Positions 1 through 7,372 of a stretch of DNA of 35,687 bases are shown piece by piece. Numbering within the stretch: position 1 is the first letter of the stretch; each line of letters opens with the position of its first letter. The translations under genes were made by a program, and so were the position numbers. The notes below the pieces were generated by a model. It did no database searches. It saw nothing but the letters and a program-made list of their open reading frames with translations, and was not told the origin of the DNA. This stretch comes from Clostridiales bacterium (GTDB lineage: Bacteria; Bacillota; Clostridia; Oscillospirales; Ruminococcaceae): NCBI GenBank assembly GCA_012523875.1, contig JAAYSW010000136.1:1-35687 (forward strand), given 5' to 3'.

Positions 1-317
1 ATTATATAAAAGAGAATTCATTATGTGGTTTAGGACAGACAGCACCAAACCCAGTTTTATCGACACTTCGTTATTTCAGAGATGAGTATGTGGCTCATGT
101 AACTGATAAGAAATGTCCTGCAGCTGTTTGTAAATCACTTATGAGCTATGTAATTATTGCTGATGCGTGTAAGGGCTGTACAGCTTGTGTTAGAGTCTGT
201 CCAACAGGAGCTATCACAGGTACTGTAAAACAACCACATATCATTGACCAAAGCAAATGCATTAAATGTGGTGCTTGTATGGAAAAATGTCGTTTTGCAG
301 CAATAATTAAAGAATAG
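1..317 (+). CDS. hydB: C-terminal end of HydB/NuoF-like NADH-binding hydrogenase subunit (partial)
   Basis: The gene runs off the left edge; the frame is open from base 3 to the TAG at 315-317. The first residues contain CGLGQTAPNPVLSTL, the hallmark of the C-terminal [4Fe-4S] (N3-type) region of NuoF/HydB flavoproteins, with the first Cys a likely cluster ligand. A two-cluster ferredoxin domain follows, with CKGCTACVRVCPTGA and CIKCGACMEKC. NuoF of complex I lacks such a C-terminal ferredoxin, whereas HydB of trimeric or tetrameric hydrogenases has it. The adjoining hydA, 14 bases downstream, supports this. In the complex the subunit would hold FMN, oxidise or reduce NAD(H) and pass electrons to HydA in the cytoplasm. 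The FMN and NADH sites lie outside the window, so they cannot be checked. Confidence 0.88.
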   Translation, partial: YIKENSLCGLGQTAPNPVLSTLRYFRDEYVAHVTDKKCPAAVCKSLMSYVIIADACKGCTACVRVCPTGAITGTVKQPHIIDQSKCIKCGACMEKCRFAAIIKE

Positions 318-331
318 TGGAGGATGTAGAT

Positions 332-2074
332 ATGAGCAATATTAATATAAAGATTAACGGTATCGATGTTTCTGCACCTGAGGGTTCAACAATTCTTGAA
401 GCTGCTCGTATTTCAAATATTGACATTCCAACTTTATGTTATTTGAAGGAAATCAATGAAATCGGTGCTTGCCGTATTTGTGTAGTAGAGGTTAAGGGTG
501 CAAGAAGTTTAGTTGCTTCGTGTGTTCATCCAATTAATGAGGGTATGGAAATTTTCACAAATACACCAAAGGTGTTAAATTCAAGAAGAATGACTTTGGA
601 ATTAATACTTTCAACACATGATAGAAAATGCTTGTCATGCGTAAGGAGTGGAAATTGTGAACTCTTGAAGCTTTCAAGGGATTTAAAGGTTGAGGATGAA
701 GGTCGCTTTGATGGCACAAATAATAAGTACGAAATAGACAATAGTGCTGCACATATGTATAGGGATAATAATAAATGTATCCTTTGTAGACGTTGCGTAG
801 CTGTTTGTTCAGAAGTACAGGCAATAGGTGTTATTGGTGCAAATAATCGTGGGTTTGAAACAGAAATCTGCAGTGCATTTGAAATGGGGCTTGCTGAAAC
901 AAGTTGCGTGTCCTGTGGGCAGTGTATAGCTGTTTGTCCAACAGGTGCATTATCAGAAAAGGATAATACAATTGAAGTTTTTGAAGCATTAGCAGACGAA
1001 TCCAAACATGTTATTGTCCAAACCGCACCAGCAGTTAGAGCGGCTTTGGGTGAGTGCTTTGGAATGCCAATAGGCACAAATGTTGAAGGCAAAATGATTG
1101 CAGCATTAAGAAAGCTTGGATTTGCTAAGGTTTTTGATACAAACTTTGCTGCTGATTTGACTATTATGGAAGAAGCAAATGAATTTTTGGATAGATTTAA
1201 AAATGGTGGTAAATTACCAATGATTACATCATGTTCACCAGGTTGGGTAAAATACTGTGAGCATTACTATCCAGATATGGTAGAAAATCTATCAACTTGT
1301 AAATCTCCACAGCAGATGTTTGGTGCTATTGCTAAGACATATTATGCTGAAAAAATGGGACTTGACCCTAAGGATATAGTAATGGTAAGTATTATGCCAT
1401 GTACAGCTAAGAAGTTTGAAATTGGTCGTGATGATGAGGATGCAGCAGGTGTTCCTGATGTTGATTATGCTATCACAACTAAAGAGCTTGCAACAATGAT
1501 TGAGCGTGCAGGTATTAAATTCACATCACTTCCTGATGAAGAATACGATATGCCATTAGGAATGTCATCTGGAGCAGGTGTAATTTTCGGTGCAACAGGT
1601 GGTGTTATGGAGGCAGCACTCAGAACAGCTGTTGAAAAGCTAACAGGTGAAGAGTTGCCTAGTCTTGACTTTATGGAAATCAGAGGAGTTAAGGGTATAA
1701 AGGAAGCTACTTATAATGTAGCTGGAACTGATGTAAAGATTGCTGTAGTTAGTGGATTGGCTAATGCTCGTGAACTTTTGAATAAGGTTAAGTCAGGTGA
1801 GGCTGATTATCACTTTATTGAGATAATGGGATGTCCTGGCGGATGTGTAAACGGTGGCGGACAGCCACAACAGCCTGCAAATGTAAGAAACTTCTCAGAT
1901 TTGAGAACATTGAGAGCAAAGGCTTTATACGATATTGATTCTGCTAGAGCAGTTAGAAAATCACATGAAAATCCAGCTATTAAAGAATTGTATGCAGAAT
2001 ACTTGGGTGAACCTGGTGGTCATAAAGCACATGAACTTCTTCATACTTCATATGTAAAGAGAAGCATAAATTAA
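332..2074 (+). CDS. hydA: [FeFe]-hydrogenase catalytic subunit HydA
   Basis: Makes or consumes H2 at the H-cluster. The ATG at 332 has a GGAGG at 319-323; a GTG at 317 in the same frame overlaps that site and is unlikely. Product 580 aa. Visible domains: a [2Fe-2S] ferredoxin (Cys36, 47, 50, 64); a His-Cys3 [4Fe-4S] segment (HDRKCLSCVRSGNC, His96); two [4Fe-4S] motifs (CILCRRCVAVC, about 149-159, and CVSCGQCIAVC, about 192-202); then the H-cluster motifs TSCSPGW (299-305), MPCTAKKFE (355-363) and MGCPGGCVNGGGQP (about 495-510). A short 'small subunit' tail of about 60 residues follows. The length and the HydB-like gene upstream fit a bifurcating HydABC-type enzyme. The first H-cluster motif has Ser where many enzymes have a second Cys. 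A hairpin terminator ends the operon. Confidence 0.96.
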   Translation: MSNINIKINGIDVSAPEGSTILEAARISNIDIPTLCYLKEINEIGACRICVVEVKGARSLVASCVHPINEGMEIFTNTPKVLNSRRMTLELILSTHDRKCLSCVRSGNCELLKLSRDLKVEDEGRFDGTNNKYEIDNSAAHMYRDNNKCILCRRCVAVCSEVQAIGVIGANNRGFETEICSAFEMGLAETSCVSCGQCIAVCPTGALSEKDNTIEVFEALADESKHVIVQTAPAVRAALGECFGMPIGTNVEGKMIAALRKLGFAKVFDTNFAADLTIMEEANEFLDRFKNGGKLPMITSCSPGWVKYCEHYYPDMVENLSTCKSPQQMFGAIAKTYYAEKMGLDPKDIVMVSIMPCTAKKFEIGRDDEDAAGVPDVDYAITTKELATMIERAGIKFTSLPDEEYDMPLGMSSGAGVIFGATGGVMEAALRTAVEKLTGEELPSLDFMEIRGVKGIKEATYNVAGTDVKIAVVSGLANARELLNKVKSGEADYHFIEIMGCPGGCVNGGGQPQQPANVRNFSDLRTLRAKALYDIDSARAVRKSHENPAIKELYAEYLGEPGGHKAHELLHTSYVKRSIN

Positions 2075-2090
2075 TTTAACATTAAACATA

Positions 2091-2123
2091 AAAACAGTTA
2101 TTCTTCAATGAATAGCTGTTTTT
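2091..2123 (+). terminator. Rho-independent terminator after hydA
   Basis: AACAGTTATTC at 2093-2103 pairs with GAATAGCTGTT at 2110-2120 with one G-U pair, a 6-base loop and a short T tail. It lies 17 bases after the hydA stop. Confidence 0.8.
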
Positions 2124-2125
2124 AG

Positions 2126-2154
2126 TTGACATTTTAGATAAATTAATATATTAT
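2126..2154 (+). promoter_or_regulatory. Sigma-A type promoter for the dacA operon
   Basis: TTGACA at 2126-2131, a 17-base spacer and TATTAT at 2149-2154. It lies directly after the hydA terminator and 35 bases before the dacA start. A TATAAT at 2155-2160 is at a worse distance (23 bases). Confidence 0.65.
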
Positions 2155-2189
2155 TATAATATTAAATCTTTTCTTATAGGAGTTTTGAA

Positions 2190-3254
2190 ATGATGATAGA
2201 TAGAAGGAGAGTAAGAAGGAAAAACAGATTTATTCCTTATAACTACACAATAAATTATACAAGAATATCAGTTACATTACTTTTGATTATAGCAATTGGT
2301 TTTGGGGTTTATTGCATTGCAGACAAAGAACAATATAAAGAGGTTATAAAAAACAAGGGCGATATTACTTTTGAAGATGGGGTAGTAAGCGAGGTAACAA
2401 GCATTACCACTGCTGAGACTGAACCGGAAATAGTAGATTTACACGCTAAACCAATAATTAATAAGATGATGATTGGTGAAGATGTTTATAGCGAAAACGC
2501 TGTGCTTATAGATTTATCTACAAATCAGATACTGGCTGATAAAAATCTTAATGATAAGATTTACCCTGCCTCATTAACTAAAATTATGACTGTAGCTGTT
2601 GGATTAGAAATGGTAGATGATTTACAAGATGTTTTCTTAATGCCAGAAGATATATTTGGTTATTTATTTGAAGAAAATGCTTCAACAGCGGGCTTTCAAC
2701 CAAACGAATACATTAAAATTATTGACTTAATGTACGGAGCAATGCTACCTTCAGGAGCAGATGCAACCATTGGTATTGGGCAATATGTTTCTGGATCAGA
2801 GGCAGCATTTGTAGAGAAAATGAATGAAAAGCTTATCGAATTAGGCATTGCTGAAACTACCCATTTTACAAATACTAGTGGATTGCACGACGATAACCAT
2901 TATAGCACGGTTGCAGATATAGCAGTGATATTTAATTATGCCTTGGAAAAACCAATGTTCCGTGAGATATTATCATCGAGAACATACACCTCCTCACCAA
3001 CAAACATCAACCCCGATGGGGTTCAAATGACAAGTACTATGTTTAATAGGATAACTGGAAGTGAGGTTGAGGGTGTTACAATCCTTGGTGGAAAAACAGG
3101 TTTTACTGACAATGCAGGTTTTTGTCTTGCAAGTATAGCAAGTAAAAACGGTAAGGAGTATATGCTCATTACAGCGAATGCCAGTATTGAATGTGGTGCT
3201 TCATATCCTCATGCTGCTGATGCCATAACGATATATGGGAATTATTTAAGCTGA
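2190..3254 (+). CDS. dacA: D-alanyl-D-alanine carboxypeptidase, S11/PBP5 family (DacA-like)
   Basis: Membrane-anchored serine peptidase that trims the terminal D-Ala from peptidoglycan stem peptides. The ATG at 2190 follows TAGGAG with 7 bases spacing. Product 354 aa. Residues 1-25 are basic, a transmembrane segment spans about 27-45, and a Thr/Glu-rich stretch leads to the catalytic domain at about 95-354. Motifs: SLTK (Ser128 nucleophile, Lys131), SGA at 188-190 where the family usually has SGN, and KTG at 302-304. It ends soon after the catalytic domain, so the second beta domain and C-terminal amphipathic anchor of E. coli PBP5 are missing; the N-terminal helix is the likely anchor. The next gene starts 16 bases downstream. 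Confidence 0.92.
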   Translation: MMIDRRRVRRKNRFIPYNYTINYTRISVTLLLIIAIGFGVYCIADKEQYKEVIKNKGDITFEDGVVSEVTSITTAETEPEIVDLHAKPIINKMMIGEDVYSENAVLIDLSTNQILADKNLNDKIYPASLTKIMTVAVGLEMVDDLQDVFLMPEDIFGYLFEENASTAGFQPNEYIKIIDLMYGAMLPSGADATIGIGQYVSGSEAAFVEKMNEKLIELGIAETTHFTNTSGLHDDNHYSTVADIAVIFNYALEKPMFREILSSRTYTSSPTNINPDGVQMTSTMFNRITGSEVEGVTILGGKTGFTDNAGFCLASIASKNGKEYMLITANASIECGASYPHAADAITIYGNYLS

Positions 3255-3270
3255 CAGAAAGGAGTTTAAT

Positions 3271-4191
3271 ATGAGGAAGGGCATTAATCTTTTAGCAATA
3301 GTCATACTTCTATTTTTTTTAATAGCATTGATTTGGGGCGTAGATTCGTTGATTAGAGCAATTAGAAAACCTAAACCTGAAGATAATGGTATGTTAAATG
3401 CGAGCAATGAAACAACAGTTAGTGAAACAGAAATTACTACTATTACAATGGAAACGACAGAAACTGAGATTTCATCTATAATCGAGCAATCTGGTGAGCA
3501 AGATTATGACATTATCCAGCTTAGTAAAACTGACATATCAAGTGGACAATTACTTTTAGTTAATAATTCGAATAAATTTACAAAGGATATTTCCGATGAG
3601 CTAATTAGTTTTAGGGATAAAAAAAATGAAACCTACCGCTTGAAAAGTTATGAATTACTATCGAGGAAAGAAATAATCGATTCCTTAAACTCAATGTTTT
3701 CAGACTTTTATAATTATTCATCACTTAAAAATATACTAATTATATCCACTTATATCGCACAGCAAGAAAATGATATGTCAACAGCATATACTATCAACAT
3801 CAGGATATTGAATGATGATGGCACAAACCTACCATTCACTGGAGAGGGAGAATATAGCTGGGTAATTGATAATTGCCATAAATATGGTTTTGTAATCCGC
3901 TATCCTACTGGGAAATCGAGCATAACTGGTTTAGATGACCCTTCATTTTTAAGATATGTAGGAGTTCCACATTCAATTATTATAAAGCAGAATAATTTTT
4001 GTTTAGAGGAATATATAGATTTTATAAAAGAGTATAGCTATGATAAGCCATTGTATTATGATAATTATAAGATTTACTACATGAAATCTACAGGGGATAA
4101 GACAGATGTAAAAGTACCAAAGGATAGTGAATATTATGTATCTGGAAATAATGTAGATGGATTTATTATTACAATAGGCAATATAAATTAG
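3271..4191 (+). CDS. Membrane-anchored VanY-like (M15B/LAS) protein, probably inactive
   Basis: 306 aa; the ATG at 3271 has an AAAGGAG 7 bases upstream. An N-terminal membrane helix (about 5-27) and a Thr/Glu-rich stalk (about 45-75) precede a domain resembling VanY D,D-carboxypeptidases. The clearest match is YGFVIRYPTGKSSITG (205-220) followed by FLRYVG (226-231); active enzymes read roughly KYGFILRYPKGK..ITG..EPWHxRYVG. Here EPWH is DPSF (223-226), so both the catalytic Glu and a zinc His are gone. The expected SxHxxGxAxD zinc motif aligns to a segment near 170-178 (STAYTINIR) without His or Asp, and the SGYRS-type segment is STYIA (159-163). The fold looks retained but not catalysis. It shares an operon with dacA, so a peptidoglycan-binding or regulatory role is plausible. 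The family call is from memory of motifs. Confidence 0.72.
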   Translation: MRKGINLLAIVILLFFLIALIWGVDSLIRAIRKPKPEDNGMLNASNETTVSETEITTITMETTETEISSIIEQSGEQDYDIIQLSKTDISSGQLLLVNNSNKFTKDISDELISFRDKKNETYRLKSYELLSRKEIIDSLNSMFSDFYNYSSLKNILIISTYIAQQENDMSTAYTINIRILNDDGTNLPFTGEGEYSWVIDNCHKYGFVIRYPTGKSSITGLDDPSFLRYVGVPHSIIIKQNNFCLEEYIDFIKEYSYDKPLYYDNYKIYYMKSTGDKTDVKVPKDSEYYVSGNNVDGFIITIGNIN

Positions 4192-4195
4192 AATA

Positions 4196-4242
4196 AAACA
4201 AAAACAGCTTGAAAATAATATAGCTTTCAAGCTGTTGTTTTT
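4196..4242. terminator. Bidirectional terminator between convergent genes
   Basis: A perfect 12-bp stem, AACAGCTTGAAA (4203-4214) with TTTCAAGCTGTT (4225-4236), is flanked by A-rich sequence on the left and T-rich on the right. It can stop both the dacA operon and the minus-strand operon ending at 4252. Confidence 0.85.
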
Positions 4243-4251
4243 ATATATTAT

Positions 4252-4875
4252 TCAAGGAAGTTTTAAGGCTTCTTCTAAGGAATCATCCATAGACTTTTGC
4301 CATTCATCAAATCTGTTCATAACTTCAGAATAAGTATCTTTACATACCTCTGGATAATTATCACCATAGAGATTCTCTACATATCCAAATCCTTTTGACA
4401 CAGCGTTTCGCAATAATTCTAATTTAGAATTATCTCCTCTAGCAAGAGCCTTTGCCATATTCATAATTCTATCTGCAACCGCATTAATCCCATATTCACC
4501 ATCTTCAGAAATTGCTACTTTAGCACTATCAATTGTTTCCTGCGTTACATTTATGCCCACAAGTGAAATCTTTGAGCCATCAGAAATAGAAAGTTTATAC
4601 CCATCCGTTTGCTTAAAAATTAAGTCTTGAATCATTTTTTGGAACGACTCGATTCTTTGTTGTTCGCTGGCTTTGAGTTGATTTATGATATTATCCCTTG
4701 AGTAGATATCATTTTGATATTCAGAAGATTTTACATACGCATCTTGCAAAGTGCGTTCTTCTTTAATTGAAAGTTTAGCAATTAAACCATCAGTGATCTT
4801 ACTGTTTTTATTAAAGCTTATATTATCTTGATTAAATGGAGTTATTATGTTTGGATGAATTTCATTAATCTTCAT
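4252..4875 (-). CDS. Uncharacterised protein of the ParA/ComFB cassette
   Basis: 207 aa. I choose the ATG at 4875 because AGGAG lies 10 bases upstream; the in-frame GTG at 4884 would sit one base from that site. I do not recognise a named family. No signal peptide or membrane helix is visible. The N-terminal half (about 1-100) is polar and likely helical, with a Glu/Gln/Lys-rich segment around 65-90. The C-terminal half has the stretch AISEDGEYGINAVADRI, then an alpha-helical region with FGYVENLYGDNYPEVC. I recall similar 'SEDGYxG..A..RI' proteins from flagellated Clostridia, also uncharacterised. It is third in a minus-strand group after ParA and the ComFB-like gene, with a 140-base gap before it that might hold its own promoter. 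Not a known flagellar structural protein. Confidence 0.7.
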   Translation of the reverse strand: MKINEIHPNIITPFNQDNISFNKNSKITDGLIAKLSIKEERTLQDAYVKSSEYQNDIYSRDNIINQLKASEQQRIESFQKMIQDLIFKQTDGYKLSISDGSKISLVGINVTQETIDSAKVAISEDGEYGINAVADRIMNMAKALARGDNSKLELLRNAVSKGFGYVENLYGDNYPEVCKDTYSEVMNRFDEWQKSMDDSLEEALKLP

Positions 4876-5015
4876 ATTAATCACACTCCTAAATTTTTTA
4901 AATTTAACCTAAATACTATATCCAAAGAATTTATTATTGGGATATCTGCTCCTTAAGGCTATACCACTATAATACATATCGTATATAATGCCAGAAAGTT
5001 AAGCACCTATTTGGA

Positions 5016-5522
5016 TTAATGTCTAGGGTGTGACATAACTGTTAACATTGCCTGAATTATAGCAGACATTACTTTTGAATCATCATAATTATCTACCATA
5101 TCGTCCACTTCGCTTTCATCTAGAATCATATATTTTGGTTTAATTTTATTAAGTGCAAGTGCTGCTACGTCTTGTCGGCATCTATCACATTTACAGCAAT
5201 TGAATTTATTAAAGGCAATATCAAGTTTATTGGCAACGAGTTGTTCCATAATATTAACCATAATCGTTGTTTTTCGTTTAACGAAATTATTTTTTTTATC
5301 TCCAATAGAATAAATATCAGTTTTTGGGGATTTAATTGTAGAGTTTGCAAGATTATTTTGATGCATATCTATTTGTGGTTTTGTGTTAACCTGTTGTAAA
5401 GAAATCTTTTCAACATCAAACTCAGGTGTTTGTTTAGCTTCTAAATCCTTTTTTATTAAGTTAGAGGGCATAATTTTATTAAACATGCTTTCTTTATCAA
5501 TCCCATTTTTAGTCTTAGCCAT
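5016..5522 (-). CDS. ComFB-family protein with long N-terminal extension
   Basis: 168 aa; the ATG at 5522 has an AAAGGTG 7 bases upstream, preferred over an in-frame TTG at 5528. The C-terminal domain (about 86-168) matches ComFB: VNIMEQLV, then CCKCDRC (109-115) followed by RQDVAALALNKIKPKYM and the terminal HPRH, as in B. subtilis ComFB (CACPLC..DI.ALALNRLPPKYV, ..NPRH). The Cys cluster is a likely zinc site. Residues 1-80 are polar, low in predicted structure and absent from the short B. subtilis protein. ComFB-like proteins have been reported to bind cyclic dinucleotides and affect motility in some bacteria; that is family knowledge and not visible here. It lies 26 bases after parA and is probably co-transcribed with it, so competence need not be its role. 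Confidence 0.83.
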   Translation of the reverse strand: MAKTKNGIDKESMFNKIMPSNLIKKDLEAKQTPEFDVEKISLQQVNTKPQIDMHQNNLANSTIKSPKTDIYSIGDKKNNFVKRKTTIMVNIMEQLVANKLDIAFNKFNCCKCDRCRQDVAALALNKIKPKYMILDESEVDDMVDNYDDSKVMSAIIQAMLTVMSHPRH

Positions 5523-5548
5523 ATTCAATCACCTTTCTTTTTATATTA

Positions 5549-6310
5549 TTAAATCCCTTTTTGAGACAACTCAGATGCGAGTGAGAAAAAATCTTTTACA
5601 CCTGTACTATAACGTGCATAGCTTGTAACATCAAGTTGAAGCGATTGAGCCTCTGACAATGCTAAACAATTGCGAATATAAGTTTTAAAAAGAGGGATTC
5701 CTAAATTTTTAGAAATTAATTCTGCTGTGCCATACACCTCTTTAGATAAAATAAAGCGTGGATTAAAACGATTTAAAAGAATGCCTGCAATTTTAAGATT
5801 AGGATTACAAGCATTTTTAACATGTTCAATAGTTTCATAAACTAGAGCAACACCTTGAAGGCTGAATATATCAGGAAGCATGGGAATAATAACATAGTCA
5901 GCAACTGTTAGTGAATTTACTGTTAAAATTCCAAGGCCTGGTGGGGAATCGATTAAAATATAATCATACATACCTTTAAAGGAATCCAATACTCGTTTTA
6001 ATATGAATTCCCTTTCGTGCCCAGTAAATTCTAATTCTATACCGCTTAATAAAATATTTGCAGGAATAATATCAGCCATGCTACAATGTTGAATAGCGAA
6101 TGAAGCTTTGACCTCACCTTTAAGAGCTTCATAAATAGTGGCTGAATGTTCAGTATCAGCACCCATGCTAAATGACAAATTACCCTGCGGATCCATATCA
6201 ATTACTAGAACCTTCGAGCCTTGTTTATGCATTACTGCCGCAAGGCTACCCACAACAGTAGTTTTTCCCACGCCACCTTTTTGAGTCATAACAGAAATTA
6301 TTTTAGTCAT
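5549..6310 (-). CDS. parA: ParA/Soj-family partitioning ATPase, no adjacent ParB
   Basis: 253 aa. Deviant Walker A KGGVGKT (11-17) with the signature Lys11; the A' motif is VLVIDMDPQGNLS near 34-46; Walker B is YILIDSPPGLG near 116-126. The length fits short Soj/ParA proteins without an N-terminal DNA-binding domain. Such ATPases dimerise on ATP, bind nucleoid DNA or membrane, and position chromosome origins, plasmids, chemoreceptor arrays or flagella. No parB or parS-like sequence is nearby; instead a ComFB-like gene follows and flgM lies divergently. The ATG at 6310 has AAGGAGG upstream with a rather long spacing of about 12 bases. The origin-proximal soj-spo0J pair usually has parB adjacent, so this looks like an orphan ParA with a specialised positioning role (inference). 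Confidence 0.9.
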   Translation of the reverse strand: MTKIISVMTQKGGVGKTTVVGSLAAVMHKQGSKVLVIDMDPQGNLSFSMGADTEHSATIYEALKGEVKASFAIQHCSMADIIPANILLSGIELEFTGHEREFILKRVLDSFKGMYDYILIDSPPGLGILTVNSLTVADYVIIPMLPDIFSLQGVALVYETIEHVKNACNPNLKIAGILLNRFNPRFILSKEVYGTAELISKNLGIPLFKTYIRNCLALSEAQSLQLDVTSYARYSTGVKDFFSLASELSQKGI

Positions 6311-6351
6311 TTATCGGGTATGCCTCCTTGTATAATTTAATATTAGTTTTA

Positions 6352-6380
6352 ATTATATCAAATTAAATAAATATTTACAA
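6352..6380 (-). promoter_or_regulatory. Promoter for the parA operon
   Basis: Read on the minus strand: TTGTAA (6380-6375), a 17-base spacer, then TATAAT (6357-6352) with an extended-10 TG. It lies 42 bases before the parA start. Confidence 0.7.
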
Positions 6381-6539
6381 GTCAAACTTAAATAAAAATA
6401 CAACTAATCCTTAATTTTATGTGAATAAGGTATTTAGTTTTTAAGTCATCGTACGAATAAGTAATATAGTAAAAGTAATTAGAAATTTAAAAACATCAAA
6501 TGATTTTATAAACTTTCGTCTGCAAAGGAGATGATATAT

Positions 6540-6854
6540 ATGGATATTAAGATTAACTCTACAAATGCTTATGCAAAGATTAATACAGTTTCAAGTTCAA
6601 AGAACAAGGGCAAGGATACTACTATAGAAAGCATGGTGACTAAGGCTGATAAAAAGTCGGATATCATCACCATAAGTGCGGAAGGAACTTTTCAAGCTGA
6701 ACTTGATAAGGAAATTAAGACTATTTCTGAGGAAATAAGTGAGATTAGTTCTGAAGATAGAATTAATTCAATTAAAGAACGAGTTTCTAACGGGACATAT
6801 TTTGTTACATCTGAAGATGTAGCGGATGCTATACTCGAAAAACTATGGCACTAG
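6540..6854 (+). CDS. flgM: FlgM, anti-sigma-28 factor
   Basis: 104 aa. The first ATG (6531) abuts the AAAGGAG, so the ATG at 6540, 9 bases downstream, is the better start. FlgM binds the flagellar sigma factor and holds back late genes until the hook is finished. The sequence has the family pattern: a disordered, Lys/Ser/Thr-rich N-terminal half, a DIITIS segment near 39-44 (the family's 'DxVxLS'), then a C-terminal sigma-binding region with RINSIKERVSNGTYFV, the conserved R..kIk..I..GtY.v, and the closing helix DVADAILEKLW. It opens the hook-filament operon and is followed 27 bases later by the flgN-like gene, the usual order in Clostridia and Bacillus. Confidence 0.88.
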   Translation: MDIKINSTNAYAKINTVSSSKNKGKDTTIESMVTKADKKSDIITISAEGTFQAELDKEIKTISEEISEISSEDRINSIKERVSNGTYFVTSEDVADAILEKLWH

Positions 6855-6881
6855 ATATAGAGAAGATAAGAGGTGGAATAG

Positions 6882-7355
6882 GTGGAAAACTATAAGGAAT
6901 TTTTCAGTTTTATGAATGAGTATGCTGATTTATTTGAAGATGTTGCAATAAAAGAAGAACAGAAATTTAAAGCGCTGTACTCTCGTGATTTAACAAAAAT
7001 AGACGGTATACTTACTGCACACCAAAAAAATGAAAAAATAGTTACTGAATATGAAAACAAAAGGATAGAGCTTAATAAAAAACTAGGCTTTGGAGATAAA
7101 ACATTTAAAGAAATAATCGATGGTGAGAGCGGGGAACAAAAAGCGGAGTTATTAGCGATTTATAATAGACTGAATAATTCTGTTAAGACTACAAAATTAT
7201 ATAACGAAAAATCATTGGAATTTGCAAAAATGAATTTGGATATTATTGAAGAAATTGAAAGTAACTCGGCAAATAGCCCACAGTGCTATGATGCTAAAGG
7301 TAGCACAAAAGTTTCTTCAAATGAAAAACCAGCATTTTTCAATGCTAAAATATAA
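6882..7355 (+). CDS. flgN: FlgN-like export chaperone for hook-junction proteins
   Basis: 157 aa. GTG start at 6882 preceded by AGAGGTGG; no better ATG near. The sequence is helical and charged, with the long-helix pattern of FlgN (KFKALYSRDLTKIDGILTAHQKNEKIVTEYENKR split over about 27-60), and the last 30 residues are loose and polar. FlgN binds the C-termini of FlgK and FlgL in the cytoplasm and delivers them to the export gate. The call rests on length, coiled-coil character and its place between flgM and flgK, since FlgN has low sequence identity. The flgK start lies 17 bases after its stop. Confidence 0.75.
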   Translation: MENYKEFFSFMNEYADLFEDVAIKEEQKFKALYSRDLTKIDGILTAHQKNEKIVTEYENKRIELNKKLGFGDKTFKEIIDGESGEQKAELLAIYNRLNNSVKTTKLYNEKSLEFAKMNLDIIEEIESNSANSPQCYDAKGSTKVSSNEKPAFFNAKI

Positions 7356-7372
7356 GCAAGGGGGAAGTTATA

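Noticed and set aside
526..1092. 188-codon minus-strand open frame inside hydA
   Set aside because: Shadow of hydA; no ribosome site or family resemblance, and hydA is certain.
6440..6475. Possible sigma-28 promoter before flgM (TTAG, 16 bases, CGAATAAG)
   Set aside because: The -10 differs too much from GCCGATAA/T and the -35 from TAAA; not supportable without an aligned set of promoters.
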